This document shows positions 25,649 to 33,820 of a stretch of 44,082 nucleotides of DNA, piece by piece. The stretch spans positions 1-44,082 of the forward strand of contig JALWFY010000082.1 of the NCBI GenBank assembly GCA_027013815.1. The letters run 5' to 3'. The notes beneath the pieces were generated by a model. That model saw only the letters and a program-made list of their open reading frames with translations. It searched no databases and was not told the origin of the DNA. Positions within the stretch are counted from its first letter, which is position 1. Each line of letters begins with the position of its first letter. Source of the stretch: Desulfohalobiaceae bacterium (lineage in GTDB: Bacteria > Desulfobacterota > Desulfovibrionia > Desulfovibrionales > Desulfothermaceae). Position numbers and translations under genes: made by a program.

Positions 25649-26524
25649 TTATTTTAGTATTTCTGTACCAATTCCAGCCTTGGTAAATAGTTCTAAAATA
25701 ATTGAATTCTCGATCCTTCCATCTATTATATGGGTTTTTTCAACACCTTCTTCAATTGCCTCAATACAACATTTTACCTTTGGGATCATCCCACCAGTAA
25801 TAATACCTCTGGAGATTGCTTCAAGGGCATCCCTTCTGGTAATTGATGAGATGAGCTCTCCCTTGGACATAATACCAGCCACGTCTGTCAAGAGTATAAG
25901 CCTCTTGGCCTTTAAGGCACACGCTATTGCAGCAGCTACGTCATCTGCATTTATATTATATGTAGTTCCATCTCCATCTACTCCTACTGGTGCAATTACA
26001 GGGATAAACCCCTTTTCCTCCAGAGTACTTATAAGCTCACTTTGTATCTCTACAACCTCTCCAACCCTTCCAAGGTCAATTATCTCAGGAGGGGCATGGT
26101 CCTTTGAAATAACCATCTCCAACTTTCTGGCACGAATGAGCCATCCATCTTTTCCCGACAACCCAACTGCTGTGCCTCCCATCAGATTTATTTGATTCAC
26201 TATTTCCTTATTTACTTTACCAACTAACACCATCTCCACTACATCCATGGTGGCCTCATCAGTTACCCTGAGTCCTTCTTTAAATTCTGAGTCAATCTTT
26301 AATTTTTTCAACATCTTGCCTATCTGCGGCCCACCTCCATGCACAATTACTGGATTTATGCCAATATATTTTAATAAGATTATATTTAGGGCAAAACTCT
26401 TTTTTAATTTTTCATCCAGCATTGCATGGCCACCATATTTTATTACAACAGTTTTTTTGTAAAATTCTCTGATATATGGAAGGGACTCAAGCAATATCTT
26501 GGCCTTTTGCTTTTCTAGGTCCAT
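25649..26524 (-). CDS. argB: Acetylglutamate kinase
   Basis: 291-residue ArgB, which phosphorylates N-acetylglutamate in the second step of arginine synthesis. It has the phosphate-binding [19 protein letters not shown], the substrate loop GLRVTD and [15 protein letters not shown] with [14 protein letters not shown] lies eight bases before the ATG. It is the first gene of a run with hypD, hypE and an unknown gene, an unusual companion for hydrogenase maturation. A strong terminator separates it from cooS, so it needs its own promoter or read-through. Confidence 0.94.
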   Translation of the reverse strand: MDLEKQKAKILLESLPYIREFYKKTVVIKYGGHAMLDEKLKKSFALNIILLKYIGINPVIVHGGGPQIGKMLKKLKIDSEFKEGLRVTDEATMDVVEMVLVGKVNKEIVNQINLMGGTAVGLSGKDGWLIRARKLEMVISKDHAPPEIIDLGRVGEVVEIQSELISTLEEKGFIPVIAPVGVDGDGTTYNINADDVAAAIACALKAKRLILLTDVAGIMSKGELISSITRRDALEAISRGIITGGMIPKVKCCIEAIEEGVEKTHIIDGRIENSIILELFTKAGIGTEILK

Positions 26525-26544
26525 GGGACATGCTCCTCTTAAAC

Positions 26545-26592
26545 TAGGGAATAAAAAAGGGAGTCCAAAAACAGACTCCCTTTTATTCCCTA
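26545..26592. terminator. Long hairpin terminator after cooS
   Basis: GGGAGTC (26559-26565) pairs with GACTCCC (26574-26580), extended by AAAA/TTTT and, across a two-base bulge, by TAGGGAATA (26545-26553) with TATTCCCTA. On the minus strand the stem is followed by a T-rich run. It sits between the cooS stop and the argB start. Confidence 0.85.
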
Positions 26593-26611
26593 ATAATATT
26601 TAAGTCAAATA

Positions 26612-28603
26612 TTATGCAGCAGCAGCATCCAACTCACGTCTTGCAGCCATATCAAAGAGGATCCTTTCCCTGGCCTTATCAATTCCAAGGGCCTTTCTCT
26701 TCTTATCAATGTGTGCAATCATAAGTTTTGCCATTTCATATGGATCTTCTGCAAATCCCCAATAACCAAGCCCCATTTTTTCCAATCCACCAAATAAGAG
26801 GTCATGGAACTTAGTGTTCTTGGTAGTTGGGAAACTTACTCCAAATACTGTGTATACACCTGATGCAACAAAGTACTGACCAATAGATATGGCCTTTTCA
26901 CTCATCCATTCTGGTGCTGCACCTGCAGCTGGAAGATCTGCAATGGAATTGCCAAGGCCACCTGTCTTTACGACCTCTGCAGCAGCTATTAAAATACGAC
27001 TATTATCAACACATGAACCCATCCCAAGTACAGGTGGCATACCAACAGTCTCACACACTTCAGCAAGTCCTGAACCTGCAAGGTGAGCAGCCTCTGGGAC
27101 TAAGAGACCTGCCTTGGCAAGGGATATTTGTGAACACCCAGTCTGAAGTACAAGCACGTCTTTTTTAATGAGCTCTTTTACTAGCTCAACGTGAACATAA
27201 TCGTGTTTTACCCTTGGATTGGTACAACCAACTACCCCGGCAAGTCCACGAATCCTACCATTTATAATATTTTCATTTAAAGGCTTATAAGATGCTCTAA
27301 ATGTCCCACCAAGCATATATTTGATGTATTCATGAGAAAAACCGTGGATACCAGGATTTACTATTTGAGGAATCTCTACCTTTACCTTTCTATTCTTGAA
27401 CCTGGCAATTGCCCTCATAACTATCTCATCAGTACATTTCCTTGGCTCATCTTCTTTTAAAGGAATATGTGTTGTGCCTTCTATCTTTGCCCTTGGATTG
27501 GTGGTGAACAAAAATGTATTATAGCACTTGGCAACTGTGCTAAGGCCTTGCATAATACATTGTACATCAACACCCATAGCATCAACTGCACCAGTGGCCA
27601 GTACATATTCAGTGGAGAGGAAATTACCTGCATGGGGTATCCCATGCCTGGACAACACCTCAGCACCAGAGCAGCACATACCCGCAATATTTATACCCTT
27701 GGCCCCTGCGTCCTTTGCTGCCTGTATAAGTGCTGGATCATTTACAGATGCAAGCATAGATTCAAAGAGGTTTGGTTCATGACCATGGATTATCACGTTT
27801 ACATAATCTTCTTTTAATACCCCCATATTCACATTGGCCAAAATAGGAGTTGGGGTTCCATACAATATATCAGATAGTTCAGTGGCCACCATAGAACCGC
27901 CCCAACCATCAGACAGGGCACACCTGCTAAACTGTAAGGTCAAATTTTCATAGTGTTGATCCACACCAATATGTGTCCTGTGCATGGTCTCCATAATCTC
28001 TCTCATTGCACCTCTCGGCACAATACCTAGTTTTCTCCATGTCTCCAAGGTAGCCTCAGGAACCCTTTTGGCAAATGGGATCTCTCCCTCTACCTGGGTG
28101 TATGTCCTTTCTAACTCTTCATATAAATCCTTTGCTATCTCTTCTATAGACCTTCCCTCTGTCTCAATATCTATAGCCTTGGCCACTTCAATTAATTTAA
28201 TAGGGTCCTTTATCCTATAGTCTGTGATCTTTCCATTCACCACTTCCCTAAAGAGATCCAACATTGCCATACCATGATCTGTATGAGCTGCTGCACCACT
28301 TGCAACCATCCTGGAAAAGTTCCTTGCTTGAATAGTATCTATTGTAGCACCACATACACCTGTCTTTCCATATGGATCCTTTGCATTTAATCTGCATGGT
28401 CCCATGGAGCAATGCTTACAACAAGCAGAATCAGACCCAATAGGACATGGCTTCATATCAGCAGCACGTTCAAATACTGTGGACACTCCATCCTTGTGAG
28501 TCTTCTCAAGCATCTGGGCAGTGGCTTCACAAATAGTAAACTCCTGAGGAGAAAATTCCTTTGCCTTTGCACTTGCTTTACCTTTTACGGCCTTTTTTTC
28601 CAT
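26612..28603 (-). CDS. cooS: Anaerobic carbon monoxide dehydrogenase catalytic subunit
   Basis: Nickel CO dehydrogenase, 663 residues from this start, interconverting CO and CO2 in the cytoplasm. Cluster D/B cysteines occur with the classic spacing CX7C, then CX2CX4CX13C (from CPIGSDSACC to GVCGA, residues 53-84). By spacing, all cluster C ligands are present: His275 (HGHEP), Cys310 (AGMCC), Cys349 (DVQC), Cys460 (GVVGC), Cys490 (QTGCS) and Cys531 (GSCVDNS). An upstream in-frame ATG at 28636 exists, but GGGAGG fits the ATG at 28603. No cooF, cooC or acetyl-CoA synthase gene is beside it, so its electron partner lies elsewhere. A promoter and a Rex-like site lie upstream. Confidence 0.95.
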   Translation of the reverse strand: MEKKAVKGKASAKAKEFSPQEFTICEATAQMLEKTHKDGVSTVFERAADMKPCPIGSDSACCKHCSMGPCRLNAKDPYGKTGVCGATIDTIQARNFSRMVASGAAAHTDHGMAMLDLFREVVNGKITDYRIKDPIKLIEVAKAIDIETEGRSIEEIAKDLYEELERTYTQVEGEIPFAKRVPEATLETWRKLGIVPRGAMREIMETMHRTHIGVDQHYENLTLQFSRCALSDGWGGSMVATELSDILYGTPTPILANVNMGVLKEDYVNVIIHGHEPNLFESMLASVNDPALIQAAKDAGAKGINIAGMCCSGAEVLSRHGIPHAGNFLSTEYVLATGAVDAMGVDVQCIMQGLSTVAKCYNTFLFTTNPRAKIEGTTHIPLKEDEPRKCTDEIVMRAIARFKNRKVKVEIPQIVNPGIHGFSHEYIKYMLGGTFRASYKPLNENIINGRIRGLAGVVGCTNPRVKHDYVHVELVKELIKKDVLVLQTGCSQISLAKAGLLVPEAAHLAGSGLAEVCETVGMPPVLGMGSCVDNSRILIAAAEVVKTGGLGNSIADLPAAGAAPEWMSEKAISIGQYFVASGVYTVFGVSFPTTKNTKFHDLLFGGLEKMGLGYWGFAEDPYEMAKLMIAHIDKKRKALGIDKARERILFDMAARRELDAAAA

Positions 28604-28651
28604 ATAATCCTCCCTTATGGAACATTTAAAACCCAAATAATTTAACTATCT

Positions 28652-28669
28652 TATTGAAATCCTTCACAA
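28652..28669. promoter_or_regulatory. Putative Rex-type operator upstream of cooS
   Basis: TATTGAA (28652-28658), four bases, TTCACAA (28663-28669). Rex, the NADH-sensing repressor, recognises TTGTGAA-N4-TTCACAA; here one half is perfect and the other matches five of seven. It lies just downstream of the predicted transcription start, where a bound repressor would block cooS. Confidence 0.4.
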
Positions 28670-28687
28670 TCTTATAAAATTCACTGT

Positions 28688-28716
28688 ATTGTATGTTTTA
28701 AATAATTCTTTGTCAA
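28688..28716 (-). promoter_or_regulatory. Sigma-70-type promoter of cooS
   Basis: On the minus strand TTGACA (28716-28711), a 17-base spacer and TACAAT (28693-28688), about 85 bases before the cooS ATG. This is one of the best consensus matches in the window. Confidence 0.7.
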
Positions 28717-28788
28717 GCAACTAGGACTTTTTTTGTATACATCTTAAAATAGTTACCCAAAATTGTGCAAAGCCCAAAATATAGTACG

Positions 28789-28882
28789 TTAGGCTGAAGG
28801 CAAAGGGCTAAGGGTGAAAGGCAATAAATATTAGACCATGGGTCAGAAATTCTTCCTTCAGCCTTTTGCCATTAGCCTTCTA
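28789..28882. repeat. Core hairpin repeat related to family I
   Basis: Arms TTAGGCTGAAGGCAAAGGG and CTTCAGCCTTTTGCCATTAG flank about 40 bases including TTAGACCATGGGTC. The arms resemble the module joints of the repeats at 800-1066 and 2535-2946, but modules A, B and C are not evident. It lies in the 361-base gap between cooS and gpsA, which otherwise holds only the cooS promoter. Confidence 0.55.
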
Positions 28883-28964
28883 CCTCTCCCAACTATTTAA
28901 GTAAATAAAACTTAACGAGAATTGGTATTAGTAGAAAAACTATATTATTGTATAGAAAGTTATG

Positions 28965-29960
28965 CTAATATTCTGACTTTAAGTCCCTAAGCATGAGTTC
29001 TTCCACTGCTGTCTTTGGATCCTTATCTTTATATAGGATTTTATACACCTGTTCTGTTATAGGCATTTCCACTGCCTTAGACCTTCCCAATTCATATAAT
29101 GCCTCACAGGTCTTTACACCTTCTGCAACCATCTTCATATTATTTAAAATATCTTTTAATGTCTCTCCCCTACCAATCCTGAGTCCTACCTGCCTATTCC
29201 TGCTCAAGTCACCTGTACATGTAAGTACCAGGTCACCTAGACCAGATAATCCCATAAAGGTCTCTTTCTTTGCACCTAAGGCAACACCGAGCCTAGACAT
29301 TTCAGCAAGTCCTCTAGTTATAAGTGCAGCCCTTGGATCATATCCAAATCCAAGTCCATCGCAGATACCAGCACCTATGGCTATTACGTTTTTAATCGCC
29401 CCACCTAATTCTACCCCCCTGTAATCAGTATTTGTATACACCCTAAACCACCTTGTAGAAAACAGTTGTTGTATATCGTTACCAATCTCTTGTATCTCAC
29501 ATCCTAAACTAACTGCTGTTGGATAATTAAGGCTTACCTCTTTTGCAAATGAAGGCCCAGATAACACCGCATAAATGGGATCAATCTCTTTTAACTCCTC
29601 AAATACCACTTGAGACATGGTTTTATAAGAGCCTACTTCAATTCCCTTACTTGCACAAATAATTATTTGATTCTTTTTTAGTCTATCCCGTATGCTGAAC
29701 AAGGTAGAGCGCACAAATTGTGCTGGGACCACTACTAAGATATAATCTTTGTCTTTAACTACCTCTGGCAAAGAATTTGAAAAACTTAGATCTTCAGATA
29801 ATTTAATACCTGGGAGAAACCAAATATTTTCACGTGTTTTGTATATCTGTTCAAGAAGCTCCTTCTCTCTAACCCAAAGTATCACATCATATCCTTTTTT
29901 TGCCAATAGATTGGCAAGGGTAGTACCCCATGATCCTGCTCCTAATACTCCTATTTTCAA
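28965..29960 (-). CDS. gpsA: Glycerol-3-phosphate dehydrogenase (NAD(P)+)
   Basis: 331-residue GpsA, reducing dihydroxyacetone phosphate to sn-glycerol 3-phosphate for phospholipid synthesis. The N-terminal Rossmann motif is GVLGAGSWGTTLA; then come KGIEVGSYKTMSQV, LSGPSFAKEV, the catalytic lysine region GAIKNVIAIGAGICDGLGFG, and GLSGLGDLVLTCTGDLSRNR. Length and motifs are typical. AAGGAGAT precedes the ATG. It appears to be a single-gene unit, read away from ahbB across a repeat-bearing gap of about 400 bases. Confidence 0.95.
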   Translation of the reverse strand: MKIGVLGAGSWGTTLANLLAKKGYDVILWVREKELLEQIYKTRENIWFLPGIKLSEDLSFSNSLPEVVKDKDYILVVVPAQFVRSTLFSIRDRLKKNQIIICASKGIEVGSYKTMSQVVFEELKEIDPIYAVLSGPSFAKEVSLNYPTAVSLGCEIQEIGNDIQQLFSTRWFRVYTNTDYRGVELGGAIKNVIAIGAGICDGLGFGYDPRAALITRGLAEMSRLGVALGAKKETFMGLSGLGDLVLTCTGDLSRNRQVGLRIGRGETLKDILNNMKMVAEGVKTCEALYELGRSKAVEMPITEQVYKILYKDKDPKTAVEELMLRDLKSEY

Positions 29961-30126
29961 AACCCTATCTCCTTTTTTTATTTAGATATCTAACCCTTTT
30001 GTCCCTTAGGGTCAAGGAAGATAAGACCTCCTAAAACCAGAATATAAGTTATATCATAAATAAATAATCTATTTGTACAAACAAAAATCAGGATCTAAAA
30101 ATTTCTTGTCTTTATTTTCTAGAAAG

Positions 30127-30146
30127 GTTATGGATATTTCCATAAC
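30127..30146. other. Perfect short palindrome in gpsA-ahbB gap
   Basis: GTTATGGA (30127-30134) and TCCATAAC (30139-30146) are perfect complements with a four-base spacer. It lies about 170 bases upstream of gpsA and 220 upstream of ahbB, so it could be an operator or a small hairpin; nothing distinguishes the two. Confidence 0.4.
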
Positions 30147-30164
30147 AAAAATAGTCAATTACAT

Positions 30165-30354
30165 AAAGTGGAACAAAGCTCCACTTTTTCTTGGCCTTTC
30201 AGGCCAAATTTAATAGGGAATTTTGTAATAATTTTGAATTAAAAAAACAGTTCATGGGTTTTGGTTAAATTAATATTAAACCAACATCCAAAATTTTAAA
30301 TCCAAAACTTTTTCTTATAATAGGCATAAGCCCTAAGCGGAGCAAAACTCCGCT
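30165..30354 (+). repeat. Three-hairpin intergenic repeat, family II, copy b
   Basis: Hairpins at 30165-30187 (10-position stem, AAA loop, one mismatch), 30191-30207 (TTGGCCT/AGGCCAA, TTC loop) and 30336-30354 (AGCGGAG/CTCCGCT). The linker TTATAATAGGCATAAGCCCT before the third hairpin matches copy a at 10760-10869. About 95 bases resembling module B of family I (AACATCCAAAATTTT) lie between hairpins two and three and are absent from copy a. The third hairpin ends next to GAGG, the ribosome site of ahbB. Confidence 0.65.
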
Positions 30355-30365
30355 GAGGACATGTA

Positions 30366-30848
30366 ATGGACATAAAGGCCATGTTTACAGACAAAGAAAT
30401 TAAAATCCTTAAGATTATTCAAGATAATATCCCAGATTCTGCCACTCCTTTTCTTGATATTGCCAAACAAGTAGGGGTCCAGGAACAGGAGGTCTTGGAC
30501 CTAATAAAAAAACTGAAGAAAAATGGATTTATAAGGAGATTTGGAGCTACCTTAAAACACCAGGTAGCGGGATACGATTGTAATGTGATGGTGGCATGGA
30601 GGGTTGATACAGAAGAAAAAATTGAAGAAATAACAAATGTACTAGTCAATAAACAGGAGATCACCCATTGTTATATAAGAAAGACCCACGAGCTATGGCC
30701 ATATAATCTTTACACCATGATACATGGCAGGTGTGAAGAAGACTGTATTTTATTAGTTGAAAAGATAAAACAAGAAACTGGGCTAAGTGATTTTCAGCTT
30801 TTATTTAGTGATGAGGAATTAAAAAAAACATCCATGAAATATTTTTAA
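30366..30848 (+). CDS. ahbB: Siroheme decarboxylase subunit AhbB-like
   Basis: 160-residue Lrp/AsnC-fold protein. The winged-helix start (FTDKEIKILKIIQDNIP) and IRRFGATLKHQVAGYDCNVMVAWRV, then THCYIRKTHELWPYNLYTMIHGR, match the AhbB/NirG-type subunit, which with AhbA turns siroheme into 12,18-didecarboxysiroheme in the alternative heme pathway of sulfate reducers. The usual HNYERDHEYN-type motif of AhbA is missing, which decides for AhbB. The ATG at 30366 follows GAGG by seven bases; a second in-frame ATG lies at 30381. hemL follows after 38 bases, reinforcing a tetrapyrrole role. Confidence 0.85.
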   Translation: MDIKAMFTDKEIKILKIIQDNIPDSATPFLDIAKQVGVQEQEVLDLIKKLKKNGFIRRFGATLKHQVAGYDCNVMVAWRVDTEEKIEEITNVLVNKQEITHCYIRKTHELWPYNLYTMIHGRCEEDCILLVEKIKQETGLSDFQLLFSDEELKKTSMKYF

Positions 30849-30886
30849 AAACCAACAAGAAGCTTATTAGTTAAAGGTAGATTGTC

Positions 30887-32158
30887 ATGAAGGATTCAAA
30901 GGTATTATATGAAAGGGCAAAAAGAATCATTCCAGGTGGTGTCAACAGTCCAGTTCGCGCATGTGGGAGCGTTGGGAGCACACCTCTTTTTATTAAAAAA
31001 GGGAAAGGGAGCAAAATCTACACAGTAGAAGGATATGAACTCATAGATCTTGTACTTTCATGGGGTCCTTTAATACTTGGCCACGCCCACCCCAGTATAG
31101 TAGATGCCGTTAAAAATGCAGTAGAGCAGGGATCTAGTTTTGGTGCCCCATGTGAAGGAGAACTACAGCTTGCTCAGATGATCACCCAGGCTATTCCTGG
31201 GATTGAAATGGTGAGGATGGTAAATTCTGGCACTGAAGCCACAATGAGTGCCATTAGACTGGCAAGGGGTTACACAAAGAGGAATAAGATAGTTAAATTT
31301 GTAGGTTGTTATCATGGACATGTGGACCATCTACTTGCACAGGCAGGATCAGGAGTAGCCACTTTTTCCATCCCTGGGACACCTGGAGTCCCAGAAGACA
31401 TAGTGAAAAATACTATATTGATAAATTATAATGACACTGATGGGGTAAAGGACACATTTAAAAAATATGGAGATGAGATTGCATGTGTAATAGTAGAACC
31501 CATTGCTGGCAACATGGGACTTGTAATGCCAGAAAATGATTTTCTAAAAATTCTTAGAGAAATAACAGAGGAAAATCAGTGCCTGTTGATATTTGATGAG
31601 GTCATAACTGGTTTTAGGTTCCATTATGGAGGTATTCAAGACCTATTTGATATAAGGCCAGACCTAACCTGTCTTGGGAAGATAATTGGCGGAGGCTTCC
31701 CTGTTGGTGCATTTGGAGGCAAAAAAAAGATAATGAAACACCTTGCACCAGAAGGCGATGTGTATCAGGCAGGGACCTTATCAGGAAATCCAGTGGCCAT
31801 GGCCGCAGGGGTGGCCCAACTGAACACATTAAAAGAAATGAACTACAATGCTCTGAGCGAATATACAAAACATTTGGTACAGGAAATTAAAAAAATCTTT
31901 CAAAAAAAACATATCCCTGTAAAAATTAATCAATTTGGTTCAGCATTTACTATATTTTTTACAGACAAACAAAATGTAGCTAATTTCAACGATGCAAAGA
32001 CCACAAACACAGATATTTTTTCTAAATTTTATATTCATATGAGAAAGTTAGGGGTTAATATACCACCATCTAATTTTGAGTGCCTTTTCACCTCCTTTGC
32101 TCATGATTTTAAGGACCTTGAAAAAACATTGGAGGTTGTGCAAAAATTTTCCATTTAA
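30887..32158 (+). CDS. hemL: Glutamate-1-semialdehyde 2,1-aminomutase
   Basis: 423-residue PLP enzyme making 5-aminolevulinate, the first committed tetrapyrrole precursor. It has IIPGGVNSPVRA (14-25), NSGTEATMSAIRLAR (113-127), CYHGHVD, the cofactor aspartate in LIFDEVITGFR, and the PLP lysine Lys265 in LGKIIGGGFPVGAFGG. AAAGG precedes the ATG. It follows ahbB in an evident tetrapyrrole operon and precedes a cytochrome c3 gene, the heme consumer. Confidence 0.95.
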   Translation: MKDSKVLYERAKRIIPGGVNSPVRACGSVGSTPLFIKKGKGSKIYTVEGYELIDLVLSWGPLILGHAHPSIVDAVKNAVEQGSSFGAPCEGELQLAQMITQAIPGIEMVRMVNSGTEATMSAIRLARGYTKRNKIVKFVGCYHGHVDHLLAQAGSGVATFSIPGTPGVPEDIVKNTILINYNDTDGVKDTFKKYGDEIACVIVEPIAGNMGLVMPENDFLKILREITEENQCLLIFDEVITGFRFHYGGIQDLFDIRPDLTCLGKIIGGGFPVGAFGGKKKIMKHLAPEGDVYQAGTLSGNPVAMAAGVAQLNTLKEMNYNALSEYTKHLVQEIKKIFQKKHIPVKINQFGSAFTIFFTDKQNVANFNDAKTTNTDIFSKFYIHMRKLGVNIPPSNFECLFTSFAHDFKDLEKTLEVVQKFSI

Positions 32159-32183
32159 AAAACATTGAATGAACCTTCTTGCC

Positions 32184-32212
32184 TTGACAAAAATATTTTT
32201 ATTAAATTACTA
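32184..32212 (+). promoter_or_regulatory. Possible promoter of cytochrome c3 gene
   Basis: TTGACA (32184-32189), a 17-base AT-rich spacer and TTACTA (32207-32212), 59 bases before the cytochrome ATG. The -35 box is perfect and the -10 is weak. Confidence 0.45.
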
Positions 32213-32270
32213 GATAAAAAGGAATAAATCATAGTTGATGCACTAAAAAACGCAAAAGGAGGTAAACTCA

Positions 32271-32693
32271 ATGAAAAGGCTACTCTTAAGTGTAGTTGTC
32301 TGTGCAATGGCAATCTGTTTGTATGATCTAACTAGCTTAAATGCCATGAAAATGCCAAAACAAATCCTAATGAATGCTTGCCAGGGAAAGACGAAAAACC
32401 CAGTCTATGCACCTGTGGATTTTCCACATCAAAAGCATATTAGATTAGGATGTAATGTTTGTCACCACAAATGGACAAATAAAAAAAATCCACCTAGGAC
32501 ATGTACTAGCAGTGGTTGTCATGACTTGTTAAGTGCCAAGGGAGCTCAGATGATGGCACAAAATTCTGCATATAATGCATTCCACAATAGGACAAGCAAA
32601 CATAGTTGTTTAGGTTGTCATAAACTAAAGAAAAAGGAACATGTGGCCGCAGGCCCCATTGCCTGTAATAAGTGTCATATAAAAAACAAATAA
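32271..32693 (+). CDS. Tetraheme cytochrome c3 (class III)
   Basis: 140-residue periplasmic electron carrier with a signal peptide (about residues 1-25). Four heme sites are visible: CNVCH (61-65), CTSSGCH (78-84, the CX4CH form), CLGCH (113-117) and CNKCH (132-136), with FPHQKH (51-56) and further histidines as distal ligands. In Desulfovibrio the type I cytochrome c3 takes electrons from periplasmic hydrogenases. AAAGGAGG precedes the ATG. Its placement after hemL is a link between heme synthesis and use. Confidence 0.92.
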   Translation: MKRLLLSVVVCAMAICLYDLTSLNAMKMPKQILMNACQGKTKNPVYAPVDFPHQKHIRLGCNVCHHKWTNKKNPPRTCTSSGCHDLLSAKGAQMMAQNSAYNAFHNRTSKHSCLGCHKLKKKEHVAAGPIACNKCHIKNK

Positions 32694-32698
32694 AATTA

Positions 32699-32728
32699 AG
32701 GGGGGTTAAAGCCCCCTACTCCACGGGG
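32699..32728 (+). other. G/C hairpin with alternative pairing to the next ribosome site
   Basis: AGGGGG (32699-32704) can pair with CCCCCT (32712-32717). The same CCCC could instead pair with GGGG at 32725-32728, the ribosome site of the acidic-protein gene. There is no T run for a classic terminator. It may weakly separate the cytochrome gene from the next or modulate translation. Confidence 0.35.
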
Positions 32729-32735
32729 TATTTGC

Positions 32736-33716
32736 ATGGCAAAAAAAGAAGAAATAGTTGAACTCACAGAAATAGTAGATGAAGGAGAAAATTTAGAACA
32801 AACCAAAGATCAGGAACACGATTTGGACAAGGAATTAGATGAGCTTCTGGGAGACAATGATCTCTCAAGTGAAACTTCTAAAGTCACCACTGACACCAAA
32901 GAGGAATCATCCATTGAAGACGAGCTAGATTCCCTTTTAGAAGAGGAAGAAAAAAAATCCAATAAATCAGATAATAACACTGAAGAAGATATTGATATAG
33001 ATTCAATCTTTGAAAAATTAGATGAAGACCTAAATATAGATGACGAGGAAGAGCAGCCTGCCATAGATAAGGAAGAAACTACAAAAACAGTAGGACAGGA
33101 TGAAATAGATGCCCTTTTTGAAGAATCAGAGGACCAACCACAACAAGAACCTATTGAGGAGGATTTGTCCCAGGATAAATCAGAACTAACAACTGAGGAT
33201 ATAAAGGATAGCACAGACCTAGAAACAGGGGATGAGGATCAGGAAAAATTACCAGATGAATCAACACAAGAAAGAGCCAAGGATCTAAGCAAAGAAAAAT
33301 CAGGACCTCCGATAATAGATAAAGAGTTAAAAGATACCATAGATCAATTAAAGGAAAAATTGGGCTTAATTGACACAAGATTTCAGGAACTTGAAAAAAG
33401 TATAGGAGAGAAATTAGAAGCTATTATTTCCTCCACTTCTTCTGGAGATTCAAAGATAGACCTTAAAGAGATCACCCAAGATATAGATAAATTAAAACAA
33501 GAAATCAGGGATGTAAATGCCAAGCTTACTGAAAAAATAGAATCCATTTCAGAAAAATTGGATGGCTTACTCAGCAAAGAAAAAGAAGTCATTACCTCGT
33601 TTTTTTCTGACTTAGAACAAGAATTAATAAAAGAAGTTCAGAGGTTAATCCCTGCAGAAGCTGCTAGGGTAGTGAGGGAAGAAATAAGGGCAATTGAACA
33701 AGAATTAGAAGGATAG
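32736..33716 (+). CDS. Acidic coiled-coil protein with four short repeated motifs
   Basis: 326-residue cytoplasmic protein I cannot assign. Residues 1-190 are extremely acidic and probably disordered, with four copies of a short motif at 34-40 (LDELLGD), 64-70 (LDSLLEE), 88-94 (IDSIFEK) and 124-130 (IDALFEE). The last, within GQDEIDALFEE, resembles the SQDEIDALL motif at the FliM N-terminus that binds CheY. Residues 195-280 look like a coiled coil, and the end (LIPAEAARVVREEIRAIEQEL) resembles the C-terminal oligomerising tail of PopZ-like polar proteins. A scaffold or hub role is inferred from these marks only. Confidence 0.7.
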   Translation: MAKKEEIVELTEIVDEGENLEQTKDQEHDLDKELDELLGDNDLSSETSKVTTDTKEESSIEDELDSLLEEEEKKSNKSDNNTEEDIDIDSIFEKLDEDLNIDDEEEQPAIDKEETTKTVGQDEIDALFEESEDQPQQEPIEEDLSQDKSELTTEDIKDSTDLETGDEDQEKLPDESTQERAKDLSKEKSGPPIIDKELKDTIDQLKEKLGLIDTRFQELEKSIGEKLEAIISSTSSGDSKIDLKEITQDIDKLKQEIRDVNAKLTEKIESISEKLDGLLSKEKEVITSFFSDLEQELIKEVQRLIPAEAARVVREEIRAIEQELEG

Positions 33717-33721
33717 AAAAC

Positions 33722-33759
33722 AAAAAGAGGGGGTGCCTATCCTGGTTTCTCCTCTTTTT
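33722..33759 (+). terminator. Hairpin terminator after acidic-protein gene
   Basis: AAAAAGAGG (33722-33730) and CCTCTTTTT (33751-33759) form a nine-base stem whose 3' arm ends in five T. It begins six bases after the stop codon at 33714-33716. Confidence 0.65.
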
Positions 33760-33760
33760 A

Positions 33761-33820
33761 CCGTCCGGAAAAAGTTCTGGTATAGGCCAGGCCATTTCCC
33801 TAAAATTCCGGACGGTTTTT
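33761..33820 (+). terminator. Second, stronger hairpin terminator
   Basis: CCGTCCGGAA (33761-33770) and TTCCGGACGG (33806-33815) make a perfect ten-base stem followed by TTTTTT, with an unusually long loop of 35 bases. ATAGGC in the loop (33782-33787) can also pair with GCCTAT (33735-33740) in the first hairpin's loop. Confidence 0.75.

Noticed and set aside
25680-26195. 171-residue plus-strand frame inside argB
   Set aside because: It is antisense to a complete acetylglutamate kinase and has no ribosome site.
27467-27817. Plus-strand reading frames over 100 residues inside cooS
   Set aside because: They are shadows of the well-supported cooS gene, with no ribosome site or family motifs.
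32810-33214. Serine-rich minus-strand frame opposite the acidic protein
   Set aside because: The Ser-rich product is the expected antisense reading of Glu/Asp-rich codons; no start signal.
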